Source: JBEIGE01 sp040382055 (lineage in GTDB: Bacteria; Pseudomonadota; Gammaproteobacteria; Burkholderiales; Burkholderiaceae_C). From it: DNA of 47,182 bases. The stretch lies in contig JBEIGE010000025.1 in the NCBI GenBank assembly GCA_040382055.1, forward strand, positions 1-47,182. Direction: 5' to 3'. Made by a program: the position numbers and the translations under genes. Position 1 is the stretch's first letter. Every line of letters begins with the position of its first letter. The notes under the pieces were generated by a model. The model saw only the letters and a list, made by a program, of their open reading frames with translations. It was not told the DNA's origin and searched no databases. Shown in pieces: positions 33,195 to 41,801 of the stretch.

Positions 33195-33989
33195 ATGACA
33201 GCAGCTACTTCCAGTCCAGAGACCGCCCCTGAACTCCTGATCGAACAGCGCGGCCCCGTGCTGTGGATCACCATCAACCGCGAAGCCCGGCGCAATGCGG
33301 TCAGCCACAGCGTACTGGCGGCGCTGGCGCAAACCATTGCCGGTGCGCAGCAGCAGCGCGACCTGCGCGCCATCGTGATCACCGGCGCAGGCGACAAAGC
33401 TTTTTGCGCAGGAGCTGATTTACAGGCCAGCCAGGTCTTTACCACCGACTATTCAGAACCGCACGGCCATGTGGCTCAGGTGTTGCGTGCCGCCAGAATG
33501 AGTACCGTACCTTTAATTGCCCGCGTCAACGGCGCGTGCATGGCAGGCGGCATGGGCTTGTTGGCCATGTGTGACCTGGCGGTGGCCTCCAGCCACGCCG
33601 TGTTTGGCTTGCCAGAAGTAAAAGTGGGCGTGTTTCCAGCCCAGGTTTTGAGCGTACTGCAGCACCTGATTCCCAAGCGCAAGCTCGCTGAAATGTGCCT
33701 GACCGGCGAGCCACTTACCGCCATGCAGGCGCTTGCACTGGACCTGGTGAACTATGTGGACGACGACCTAGACGCCAAATTGCAATGGCTGCTGGACAGG
33801 CTGCTGGACAAATCTCCCGCCGCCATCCGCCGCGGCCTCTACACCATGAAAAAGATAGAGGCCATGAGCTTTGAAGAAAGCATGGCCTTTACCGAAAGCC
33901 AGATTGCCCTATTCACACTCACAGAAGATGCCCGTGAGGGCCAGGCAGCGTTCAAGGAGAAGCGCCCACCGCATTGGCCGGGGCGGTGA
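33195..33989 (+). CDS. enoyl-CoA hydratase/isomerase family protein
   Basis: 264 residues of the crotonase fold: AFCAGADL forms the first oxyanion-hole strand and NGACMAGGMGLLAMCDLAVAS the second, where a Gly-rich turn is kept. ATG 33195 follows GGAG by 5 bases; the frame extends far upstream but that part overlaps the dctP promoter and start. The position usually holding the second catalytic glutamate reads LPEVKVG, so an acid residue is present. The substrate is a CoA thioester, probably short or branched. It is divergent from dctPQM and convergent with the LysR gene. Confidence 0.9.
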   Translation: MTAATSSPETAPELLIEQRGPVLWITINREARRNAVSHSVLAALAQTIAGAQQQRDLRAIVITGAGDKAFCAGADLQASQVFTTDYSEPHGHVAQVLRAARMSTVPLIARVNGACMAGGMGLLAMCDLAVASSHAVFGLPEVKVGVFPAQVLSVLQHLIPKRKLAEMCLTGEPLTAMQALALDLVNYVDDDLDAKLQWLLDRLLDKSPAAIRRGLYTMKKIEAMSFEESMAFTESQIALFTLTEDAREGQAAFKEKRPPHWPGR

Positions 33990-34010
33990 AGGGTCCGTCG
34001 GGTGTACAGA

Positions 34011-34958
34011 TCAACGCCAGGCTCGCGCCAGTGCAGCCCAGGCACTGGTGACCACCGGTTCGCTGCGCCGAGATGCCAGGCAAACAAAACACAGTTTGCA
34101 AGCCAGGCTGACACGGTCGGCAATCACCAGGCCGCGCGCCTGGGCTTCGGTCATCGCAATTGACTCCCGCACCAGGCTCAGGCCCACACCAGATCTCACC
34201 AGGTCCAGCATGGAGGCCTCCTGATCCACCAGCGCCACCGACCTGGGTGTCACCCCCAGCGGGCCGTAGACGCTGGCCAGTAGCCGATGGTGGGCAGATG
34301 CGGGCGGCGTAGCCAACCAAGGCAACGCCGCCAGCGCCCGCCAGTCGCGACCTATCACCTGCTCGCCCCAGCCGGCAGGCGCAACCACCCGATAAGTGAA
34401 ATGCGACAAGATTTTTGCTTCAAAAGAAATAGCAGAAATCATAGGCGCAGAAAGGGCAAATGGCCGATTTAGCGCATCATCTTCTGGCAGCCCCAGGTAG
34501 AAGCCCACATCGAGCTCGCCGCGCCCGATACGCTCCAGCACCTCGCCGCTCATGCCTTGACGCAACTCGGTCTCAATTTGGGGTTCAGATTCCACCAGCT
34601 CTTTGAGAAAAGCCCCTAGACGTATAAATTCAGGGTCCAGGATGGTGCCAATGCGAAGCTGACCCCGTACCGTGCCGTGCAGTCGCAGGGCCGCTTGCTG
34701 AAAGTCACTCAATCCACCCAGGGCCTTCTCCGCTTGGGGCAGCAGGGCAACGCCATCGGGGGTGAGAACCAGCCCGTGGGGGGTGCGTGAAAACAACTGC
34801 AACCCTGTACTTTCAGACAGACGTTTGAGCTGCAGGCTCAGCGCTGGCTGGCTCAGGTTCAGCCGCGCCGCTGCCCGCGAGACGTTGCCCTCACGGGCCA
34901 CGGCGACAAAGGCACGCAGGGTTTGCGGGTCAACAGCGAGGGCAAGCGGAGTAGTCAT
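34011..34958 (-). CDS. LysR-type transcriptional regulator
   Basis: 315 residues: an N-terminal winged helix-turn-helix (about 12-70, with NVSRAAARLNLSQPALSLQLKRLSE) and a LysR substrate domain. It is divergent from mmsA with 90 bases between start codons, the arrangement by which LysR proteins typically control the adjacent operon. In Pseudomonas a LysR regulator beside mmsA and a GMC oxidoreductase responds to 3-hydroxypropionate. No Shine-Dalgarno sequence precedes its ATG, which lies inside an AT-rich dyad. Confidence 0.92.
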   Translation of the reverse strand: MTTPLALAVDPQTLRAFVAVAREGNVSRAAARLNLSQPALSLQLKRLSESTGLQLFSRTPHGLVLTPDGVALLPQAEKALGGLSDFQQAALRLHGTVRGQLRIGTILDPEFIRLGAFLKELVESEPQIETELRQGMSGEVLERIGRGELDVGFYLGLPEDDALNRPFALSAPMISAISFEAKILSHFTYRVVAPAGWGEQVIGRDWRALAALPWLATPPASAHHRLLASVYGPLGVTPRSVALVDQEASMLDLVRSGVGLSLVRESIAMTEAQARGLVIADRVSLACKLCFVCLASRRSEPVVTSAWAALARAWR

Positions 34959-34988
34959 ATTTGAAATATTTATATCATCGTTTAAATA
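34957..34988 (+). promoter_or_regulatory. LysR-type box and candidate mmsA promoter
   Basis: ATAT-N11-ATAT at 34957-34975 fits the T-N11-A pattern of LysR operators. It overlaps a plus-strand promoter candidate, TTGAAA (34961-34966) and TAAATA (34983-34988), 16 bases apart. The left edge also overlaps the LysR start codon, so autoregulation is plausible. AT-rich sequence weakens the statistical force of all three. Confidence 0.45.
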
Positions 34989-35048
34989 ACATCATTGGTA
35001 AAGTCACCGGTTTTCCATCAAACTACTGCCCAAACAGGAGATTCTTTC

Positions 35049-36560
35049 ATGAGCACAGTAAATATTGACCACTACATCAACGGACGTGTGGTTGCAGGCA
35101 TTTCGGGCCGTACGCAAGATGTTTTCAACCCTGCCACGGGTGCCGTGACCGGCAAAGCCGCCCTGGCCAACGCCCAAGAAGTAGAAGCAGCCGTGGCCTC
35201 GGCTCAGGCGGCTTTCCCGGCCTGGTCCGACACGCCCCCGATTCGCCGGGCACGGGTGATGTTCAAGTTTCTGGAGTTGCTCAATCTGCACAAGGATGAA
35301 CTGGCGCACCTGATCACAGCCGAACACGGCAAGGTGTTCACCGACGCGCAGGGCGAAGTGGCCCGCGGCATCGATATCGTGGAGTTTTCCTGCGGCATTC
35401 CACAACTACTCAAAGGTGACTTCACCGACCAGGTCTCCACCAGCATGGACAACTGGACCCTGCGCCAGCCGCTTGGCGTGGTGGCGGGCATCACGCCCTT
35501 TAATTTTCCGGTCATGGTGCCCATGTGGATGTTTCCGGTGGCGATTGCTGCAGGCAACACGTTTATCCTCAAGCCCAGCCCGACTGATCCTTCACCCTCC
35601 CTTTTCATCGCCGACCTGCTGAAAAAAGCCGGTCTACCAGACGGTGTGTTCAACGTCGTTCAAGGAGACAAGGAGGCGGTAGACGCACTTCTGATCCACC
35701 CTGATGTGAAGGCCGTCAGCTTTGTCGGCTCCACCCCAATTGCCAACTACATCTACGAGACCGGCGCCCACCACGGCAAACGTGTACAGGCTCTGGGCGG
35801 CGCCAAGAACCACATGGTGGTCATGCCCGATGCCGACATAGACCAGGCTGTGGATGCGCTCATGGGTGCAGCCTATGGTTCAGCCGGCGAGCGCTGCATG
35901 GCGATTTCGGTGGCGGTACTGGTGGGCGATGTCGCCGAACGCATCATGCCGCTGCTGATCGAACGCACCAAATCCCTCAAGGTGCTCAATGGCACGAATC
36001 TGGCTGCCGAAATGGGTCCCATTGTCACGGGCGCAGCACATCAGCGCATTACCGGCTACATTGCGCAAGGCATCAAAGAAGGTGCCAAGTTGCTGGTCGA
36101 CGGCCGCAGTTTCCAAGGTGCTCAAGCTGGGGCCGGCTGTGACAAAGGCTTCTGGATGGGTGGCACCTTGTTTGACCACGTGACCGCTGAGATGCGCATC
36201 TACAAGGAAGAAATTTTTGGTCCCGTGCTGTCGTGCGTGCGTGTGCCCGACTTTGGCACCGCCGTGAAGCTTGTCAACGACCACGAATTCGGCAACGGCG
36301 TGAGCTGCTTTACCCGTGACGGCAACGTGGCCCGTGAATTCGGTCGCCGTATCCAGGTAGGCATGGTCGGCATCAATGTGCCCATTCCGGTTCCCATGGC
36401 TTGGCACGGCTTTGGTGGCTGGAAGCGTTCGCTCTTCGGCGACATGCATGCATATGGCGAAGAAGGCGTACGTTTTTACACCAAGCAAAAGTCCATCATG
36501 CAGCGCTGGCCTGAAAGCATAGGCAAAGGTGCAGAGTTCGCCATGCCGGTTGCGAAATAA
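35049..36560 (+). CDS. mmsA: CoA-acylating (methyl)malonate-semialdehyde dehydrogenase
   Basis: 503 residues of the aldehyde dehydrogenase superfamily. The cysteine nucleophile is C283 in GSAGERCMAIS, the form specific to MmsA-type enzymes, and the ITPFNFPVMVPMWMFP segment is the MMSDH signature. It oxidises malonate or methylmalonate semialdehyde with CoA and NAD to acetyl-CoA or propionyl-CoA, in valine, beta-alanine, inositol and 3-hydroxypropionate catabolism. ATG 35049 has AGGAG upstream; the frame extends to 34995. The GMC gene follows by 41 bases in the same operon. Confidence 0.95.
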   Translation: MSTVNIDHYINGRVVAGISGRTQDVFNPATGAVTGKAALANAQEVEAAVASAQAAFPAWSDTPPIRRARVMFKFLELLNLHKDELAHLITAEHGKVFTDAQGEVARGIDIVEFSCGIPQLLKGDFTDQVSTSMDNWTLRQPLGVVAGITPFNFPVMVPMWMFPVAIAAGNTFILKPSPTDPSPSLFIADLLKKAGLPDGVFNVVQGDKEAVDALLIHPDVKAVSFVGSTPIANYIYETGAHHGKRVQALGGAKNHMVVMPDADIDQAVDALMGAAYGSAGERCMAISVAVLVGDVAERIMPLLIERTKSLKVLNGTNLAAEMGPIVTGAAHQRITGYIAQGIKEGAKLLVDGRSFQGAQAGAGCDKGFWMGGTLFDHVTAEMRIYKEEIFGPVLSCVRVPDFGTAVKLVNDHEFGNGVSCFTRDGNVAREFGRRIQVGMVGINVPIPVPMAWHGFGGWKRSLFGDMHAYGEEGVRFYTKQKSIMQRWPESIGKGAEFAMPVAK

Positions 36561-36601
36561 GCACCCCTGAGTCGCCCGAAGGCCGCATTCCCGGAGAGGT
36601 C

Positions 36602-38365
36602 ATGTCTGACGCCATTTTTGACTACATCATCATCGGGGCAGGTACCGCCGGGTGTTTGCTGGCCAACCGGCTGAGTGCAGATGCCAGCAAGCGGGTGTTG
36701 CTGATTGAAGCGGGGCGAAGGGACGACTACCACTGGATTCATATCCCGGTGGGCTATTTGTATTGCATTGGGAACCCGCGGACCGACTGGATGTTCAACA
36801 CCGAGCCCACCAACGGGCTCAACGGCCGGGCCTTGCGTTATCCACGCGGCAAGACTCTGGGCGGTTGCTCCAGCATCAACGGCATGATTTACATGCGCGG
36901 CCAGGCGCGGGACTATGACCATTGGGCTACGCTGACCGCGGACGATACCTGGAAGTGGCAAAACACCTTGCCGTACTTCAAACACCATGAGGATTACTAC
37001 AAGGGTGCCGATGCAATGCACGGTGCCAAGGGAGTACCTACGGAACTGATGGATCTCGCTCAGGGCAAGGACACTTACCGCACCCTGATGCGACACCACA
37101 ATTCCGGCGGTGAGTGGCGCATTGAGAAGCAGCGTCTGCGATGGGATGTCCTCGATGCCTTTTCACAGGCTGCACAGCAGGCTGGCATTCCCGCTAGCAA
37201 TGACTTCAATCGGGGAAACAATGAGGGTGTGGGCTATTTTGAAGTGAACCAGAAGCGTGGCTGGCGCTGGAACACGGCCAAAGCCTTTTTACGGCCCACC
37301 TGCTACGGCAGACCCAATTTTGAAATGTGGACATCGGCACAGGTTGAAAAACTGGTGATTGAACCGGTCACTTCTACAGATACTTCAACAGCCGCCACGC
37401 CGGTCCAGGCTATGGGTAGCGGCGGCTTGCGCTGCACTGGCGTGCGGGTGTGGAACGGCCATGAAATGGTGACAGCCACTGCACGCCGCGAGGTCATTTT
37501 GAGTGCCGGCAGCATTGGCTCGCCTCATATTCTTCAGCTCTCGGGCATCGGGCCGGCCGCACTGCTGCAACAACACGGGATAAGCGTGGCGTTGGACCGG
37601 CCAGGAGTAGGCGCCAACTTGCAGGATCATCTTCAAATTCGCTCCGTCTATAAAGTTGAGGGCGTCAAGACGCTCAACACTTTGGCCAACTCGCTGTGGG
37701 GAAAGGCTGCCATTGCGCTCGAGTACGCCCTGAAGCAAAGCGGTCCCATGAGCATGGCACCTTCCCAGCTCGGTGCTTTTACGCGCAGCGATCCGGGCCA
37801 GCCACACCCCAATCTGGAGTACCACGTACAGCCCTTGAGCCTGGACGCTTTTGGTGAACCACTCCACCGCTTCCCGGCATTCACTGCCAGCGTCTGTAAC
37901 CTGAACCCCACCAGCCGCGGCACGGTGCAGATTAAAAGCGCAAACTTTCAGGATGCGCCAGCCATCGCACCGAACTATCTGGCAACCGAAGCCGACCGCA
38001 AAGTCGCCGCTGACTCCATTCGGGTCACGCGCAACATCGTTGCGCAACCGGCTCTGGCGCGCTACAAGCCTCAAGAATACAAACCGGGCTCACAGTTCCA
38101 GACAGATGAAGAACTGGCGCGACTGGCTGGTGATATTGCCTCGACCATCTTCCACCCGGTAGGCACCACCCAAATGGGTACCGACACCAACACCATGGCA
38201 GTTGTCGATTCCAGGCTGCGCGTTCACGGTATCCAGGGTTTGAGGGTGGTGGACGCGGGCGTTATGCCCACCATTACCAGCGGAAACACCAACTCGCCCA
38301 CGTTGATGATTGCCGAGAAAGCAGCCCAATGGATCATTCAAGCCGCAGAACAGGGTAAATCCTGA
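36602..38365 (+). CDS. GMC family FAD oxidoreductase (choline dehydrogenase-like)
   Basis: 587 residues with an N-terminal FAD fold IIIGAGTAGCLLANRL (GxGxxG at 12-17), the GMC signature RGKTLGGCSSINGMIYMRG and a C-terminal STIFHPVGTTQMG (catalytic histidine) and NTNSPTLMIAEKAA. It oxidises a primary alcohol to an aldehyde with FAD. Placed right after mmsA and under a divergent LysR gene, it matches the gene order of the 3-hydroxypropionate dehydrogenase (HpdH) operon of Pseudomonas, so 3-hydroxypropionate or 3-hydroxyisobutyrate is a reasonable substrate guess. A low-complexity Thr/Ser/Ala insertion occurs near residue 258. Confidence 0.9.
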   Translation: MSDAIFDYIIIGAGTAGCLLANRLSADASKRVLLIEAGRRDDYHWIHIPVGYLYCIGNPRTDWMFNTEPTNGLNGRALRYPRGKTLGGCSSINGMIYMRGQARDYDHWATLTADDTWKWQNTLPYFKHHEDYYKGADAMHGAKGVPTELMDLAQGKDTYRTLMRHHNSGGEWRIEKQRLRWDVLDAFSQAAQQAGIPASNDFNRGNNEGVGYFEVNQKRGWRWNTAKAFLRPTCYGRPNFEMWTSAQVEKLVIEPVTSTDTSTAATPVQAMGSGGLRCTGVRVWNGHEMVTATARREVILSAGSIGSPHILQLSGIGPAALLQQHGISVALDRPGVGANLQDHLQIRSVYKVEGVKTLNTLANSLWGKAAIALEYALKQSGPMSMAPSQLGAFTRSDPGQPHPNLEYHVQPLSLDAFGEPLHRFPAFTASVCNLNPTSRGTVQIKSANFQDAPAIAPNYLATEADRKVAADSIRVTRNIVAQPALARYKPQEYKPGSQFQTDEELARLAGDIASTIFHPVGTTQMGTDTNTMAVVDSRLRVHGIQGLRVVDAGVMPTITSGNTNSPTLMIAEKAAQWIIQAAEQGKS

Positions 38366-38488
38366 TGTCCACACCCATTTCCAAGCGTACATTTCAACCA
38401 CTTAGCCGATCCTGAGTCAGGCCAAGAAGAACCGAGGAAGACCTACACCAAGCAAAACATTGGCTACATTCAATGAAGATGCACTCTG

Positions 38489-38514
38489 AAAAGCACCGAG
38501 ACCCGGTGCTTTTT
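38489..38514 (+). terminator. intrinsic terminator after the GMC gene
   Basis: The stem AAAAGCACCG (38489-38498) / CGGTGCTTTT (38504-38513) has a 5-base loop and ends in a T run. It is 123 bases past the GMC stop and only 20 bases before the ATG of the next plus-strand gene. Confidence 0.85.
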
Positions 38515-38533
38515 GCTTGGAAAAAAGAATCAC

Positions 38534-39298
38534 ATGGAATTGCTCTGGATGTCTCTGGCCTCAATGCTGGCCGGCTTTGTGGACTCCATCGTTGGCGGCG
38601 GGGGGCTCATACTGGTACCCGCGCTGTTTGCCGCCTACCCGGCAGCGCACCCGGCAACACTGCTGGGGACCAACAAATCCGCGTCGGTCTGGGGCACAGC
38701 GTTTGCCAGCTGGCAATACGCCCGTAAAGTTCAGCTGCGCTGGTCTGCTCTGGCCCCTGCCATTGCGCTGTGTGCCATCGGGTCGTTCGCCGGTGCCTGG
38801 GCCATCACCCTGATTTCATCACGCTTTTTGCGCGTGTGTCTGCCCTTTGTGCTGCTTGGCTTGCTGATTTATACCCTGGTCAAAAAAGACATGGGGCGCG
38901 ACCATGCGCCGCGATACGCCGGGCAGCAGGAAGCCCTTGTTGCAGGCCTGATTGGCCTGGGCATTGGTTTTTATGACGGTTTTTTCGGCCCGGGCACGGG
39001 CAGTTTTTTCGTCTTTTTATGTGTCCGCTGGCTGGGGTACGACTTTCTGAATGCCTCGGCCTGCGCAAAACTGCTCAATCTGGCCAGCAACTCAGCCGCC
39101 CTTGTGCTCTTTTCCCTCAAGGGCCATGTCTGGTGGCACTTCGCGCTGGTGCTGGCACTGGCCAATGTGGCAGGCAGCTTGTTGGGCACATTCCTGGCCC
39201 TCAAGCACGGCGCCGGGTTTGTCCGTTTGGCTTTTATTCTGGTGGTCAGTGCGCTGATTTTGAAAACCGGGTTCGATGCCTTTTTGCGCCAAGCATAG
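38534..39298 (+). CDS. TSUP (TauE/SafE) family membrane transporter
   Basis: 254 residues with about eight spans and the two family signatures: MLAGFVDSIVGGGGLILVP near the start and GIGFYDGFFGPGTGSFF in the middle. The family exports or takes up sulfite, sulfoacetate and other organosulfur or organic anions. ATG 38534 is preferred over a TTG at 38513. A terminator immediately upstream leaves no room for a normal promoter, so expression may depend on read-through. It is convergent with mrdA. Confidence 0.88.
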   Translation: MELLWMSLASMLAGFVDSIVGGGGLILVPALFAAYPAAHPATLLGTNKSASVWGTAFASWQYARKVQLRWSALAPAIALCAIGSFAGAWAITLISSRFLRVCLPFVLLGLLIYTLVKKDMGRDHAPRYAGQQEALVAGLIGLGIGFYDGFFGPGTGSFFVFLCVRWLGYDFLNASACAKLLNLASNSAALVLFSLKGHVWWHFALVLALANVAGSLLGTFLALKHGAGFVRLAFILVVSALILKTGFDAFLRQA

Positions 39299-39330
39299 AC
39301 AGAGGTGCCAACCAAATTGTTCAAGGCGGT

Positions 39331-41274
39331 TTACTGCGGCGGCCAAGCCACCTCAGAGGCCAGCCTGGGCTTGCCAATCGGTGCCGCGGCTAGTCCTTTC
39401 TTGACCGCTGCAATGTCTTCTTCACTCGGGTACTGGCCCATCAACCAGTAGTCAAAGACTCGGCGGGCAATCGGTGCTGCATGTTGCGCGCCAAAACCGG
39501 CATTCTCAACCACCAGTGCCAGTGCAATCTTGGGGTCATCCGCGGGCGCAAATGCAATGTACAAGGCGTGATCACGCAGATGCTCTTCCATCTTGCGTGC
39601 GTCATATTTGCTTTTTTGACCAATGCCCACTGCCTGGGCGGTACCTGTCTTTCCGCCACTGAGGTAACCGGCACCGGCAAACACACGGGTTGAGGTGCCT
39701 TCCTGGGTCACACCGACCAGGGCCTTTCGAATAATGGCCACATTCTCAGCAGAGTAGCCCAGGTTTTGGGCTTCTGGCGTGGGCAATTGCGTCTTGGCTT
39801 GACTCACCGCATCCTGAATGGAGAGCACCAGCCTGGGCGTATACCGGATACCACCATTGACCAGGGTAGCCGTCGCGCTGGCCAATTGAAGCATGGTGAA
39901 GGTGTTGTAGCCCTGACCAATACCCAGGGAGATGGTTTCACCGGCATACCATTTTTTCTGTTCCGGGCGTTTATACGCATTGCGCTTCCACTCCTGGCTG
40001 GGCAACACGCCACTGACCTCGCCCAAAATGTCTATGCCCGTCATTTGTCCAAAGCCTAGGGGCTTCATGAAGTCGTGCATGGCATCAACGCCGAGTTCAT
40101 TGGCCAGCGAGTAGTAATACACATTGCTGGACATGACGATGCTGCGGTACATGTCCACAGGCCCAAGCCCTGAGTCGCCGTGGCTTCGGAAAGTGTGCCC
40201 GCCAAAGCTCCAGGAGCCAGCATCGTTGATGATGGTTGATGATGATCGCTTTCCCGTTTGCAAAGCGGCCATGGCCATGAACGGCTTGTAGGTTGAGCCG
40301 GGCGGGTAGGTGCCCCTCAGCGCCCGGTTCAGGAGGGGCTTGTCGATCGAGCCATTGAGCTCCTGCCAGCTTTCTGTGTCAATGCCCTCCACAAACAGGT
40401 TGGGGTTAAAGGTTGGCTTGCTGACAAAGGCCAAGACCTCGCCAGATTTCGGGTCCATCGCCACAAGGGCACCACGACGATCCCCGTACAAGGTTTCGAT
40501 CAGGTTTTGCAATTTGATGTCGATCGAGAGCATCACCGTGTTGCCCGGAGTCGATGGGTGGCTGGCCAACTTGCGCACGGCGCGCCCTCCTGCAGAGGTC
40601 TCTACCGAATCGACGCCGGTCAGGCCATGCAGTTGCGCCTCAAAACTCTGTTCTACGCCGAGCTTGCCGATGTATTGGGTACCCCGGTAGTTGGCCTGGT
40701 CATCACTGTCGTCAATACGCTCCTTTTCGGCCGTATTGATGCGCCCGATGTAGCCCACCACGTGACTTCCCAGTTCACCCCAGGGATAACTGCGGAACAG
40801 GCGGGCCTTGATGTCTACGCCAGGGAACCGAAAACGTTGTGCGGCAAAGCGGGCCACTTCCTGGTCTGTCAGCCGCGTACGGATGGGCAAAGATTCAAAT
40901 CCTTTGGTCTCATCCATCAGCCGCTTGAACCGCCGACGGTCACGCGCGCTAATGTCCATCACCTTGGAGAGTTCTTCTATGGTTTGTTCCAGGTTCAAGA
41001 CCCGGGAAGGCGTAATCTCCAAGGTGTAGGCTGAATAGTTTGTGGCCAGCACAATGCCGTTGCGGTCCAGAATCAGTCCCCGGTTGGGCACCACGGGGAT
41101 CACCGCCGTGCGATTACTCTCGGCCTGTTCATTCAGTTCATCATGCCTGATGATCTGCAAATAAACCAGCCGGATAGCCAGCAAAAAAAAGCAGGCAAGA
41201 ATGACAAAAACAATCACCAGTATCCGGGCCCGAAAGCGGGTCAGGTCTGCCCCCACATTGCGCAACTCTGTCAT
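39331..41274 (-). CDS. mrdA: penicillin-binding protein 2 (elongation transpeptidase)
   Basis: 647 residues: an N-terminal cytoplasmic tail and one membrane span (residues about 17-38), a pedestal domain with the RGLILDRNG motif, and a transpeptidase domain with S327-T-Y-K330, S382-S-N384 and K542-T-G544. It crosslinks peptidoglycan during lateral wall growth in the elongasome. Its ATG overlaps the mreD stop by 4 bases. rodA, its usual partner and often the next gene, is not here; the TSUP gene lies in the opposite direction 32 bases on. Confidence 0.96.
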   Translation of the reverse strand: MTELRNVGADLTRFRARILVIVFVILACFFLLAIRLVYLQIIRHDELNEQAESNRTAVIPVVPNRGLILDRNGIVLATNYSAYTLEITPSRVLNLEQTIEELSKVMDISARDRRRFKRLMDETKGFESLPIRTRLTDQEVARFAAQRFRFPGVDIKARLFRSYPWGELGSHVVGYIGRINTAEKERIDDSDDQANYRGTQYIGKLGVEQSFEAQLHGLTGVDSVETSAGGRAVRKLASHPSTPGNTVMLSIDIKLQNLIETLYGDRRGALVAMDPKSGEVLAFVSKPTFNPNLFVEGIDTESWQELNGSIDKPLLNRALRGTYPPGSTYKPFMAMAALQTGKRSSSTIINDAGSWSFGGHTFRSHGDSGLGPVDMYRSIVMSSNVYYYSLANELGVDAMHDFMKPLGFGQMTGIDILGEVSGVLPSQEWKRNAYKRPEQKKWYAGETISLGIGQGYNTFTMLQLASATATLVNGGIRYTPRLVLSIQDAVSQAKTQLPTPEAQNLGYSAENVAIIRKALVGVTQEGTSTRVFAGAGYLSGGKTGTAQAVGIGQKSKYDARKMEEHLRDHALYIAFAPADDPKIALALVVENAGFGAQHAAPIARRVFDYWLMGQYPSEEDIAAVKKGLAAAPIGKPRLASEVAWPPQ

Positions 41275-41801
41275 AGCGGGCGGTTGGCATCCGGGTCAGG
41301 CGCGCGCCGCTGGGGCAGGAGCAGGATCACGCTGACCAAGGGCCACAACAAAGCCTCCAGCAGCGGTGCCAACAGCATCAGGAAACCGGGAAAGGTACCA
41401 CCAAGCAGCATGCGAACGGCCAGCTGAACCAGATGTGCAGCCAAAAACAGCGGCAATACATGAAAAGCCTGTGTTGGCACCGTAAACCAGAGCAAGCGCC
41501 GGTGTATGGTGATGGCAAGGTAGCTCAACACCGAATAGGCCAGCGCATGTTGGCCCAACACACTGCCGTGATGGACATCCATGAGCAAGCCAAACACAAA
41601 GGCCGCACCAATACCCACGCGCTGAGGCTGGTGCACACCCCAAAACACCAGCACCAGGGCCAGCAGGTCAGGTGCCCAAGCCGCACGACCCCACAGTCCG
41701 ATGTTCAGTAACAGGTTGAGCAGCAGAACCAGCAGCAAGCTGCCCCAGATGAACAGCGGTTTTGCAGGCAGCAGGAGTTGCTGGCCCGGACGCATGATCA
41801 T
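41271..41801 (-). CDS. mreD: rod shape-determining protein MreD
   Basis: 176 residues, five to six predicted spans. The LFIWGSLLLVLLLNLLLN start and the FVFGLLMDVHHGSVLGQHALAYS region are characteristic of MreD. It is an inner-membrane scaffold of the elongasome, linking MreC to PBP2/RodA. ATG overlaps (ATGA) join it to mreC and mrdA. Met3 is an alternative start. Confidence 0.94.
   Translation of the reverse strand: MIMRPGQQLLLPAKPLFIWGSLLLVLLLNLLLNIGLWGRAAWAPDLLALVLVFWGVHQPQRVGIGAAFVFGLLMDVHHGSVLGQHALAYSVLSYLAITIHRRLLWFTVPTQAFHVLPLFLAAHLVQLAVRMLLGGTFPGFLMLLAPLLEALLWPLVSVILLLPQRRAPDPDANRPL

Noticed and set aside
38473..38727. Small plus-strand frame overlapping the terminator and the TSUP gene
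   Set aside because: It crosses a clear terminator and lies out of frame within a certain membrane protein gene; no motif.
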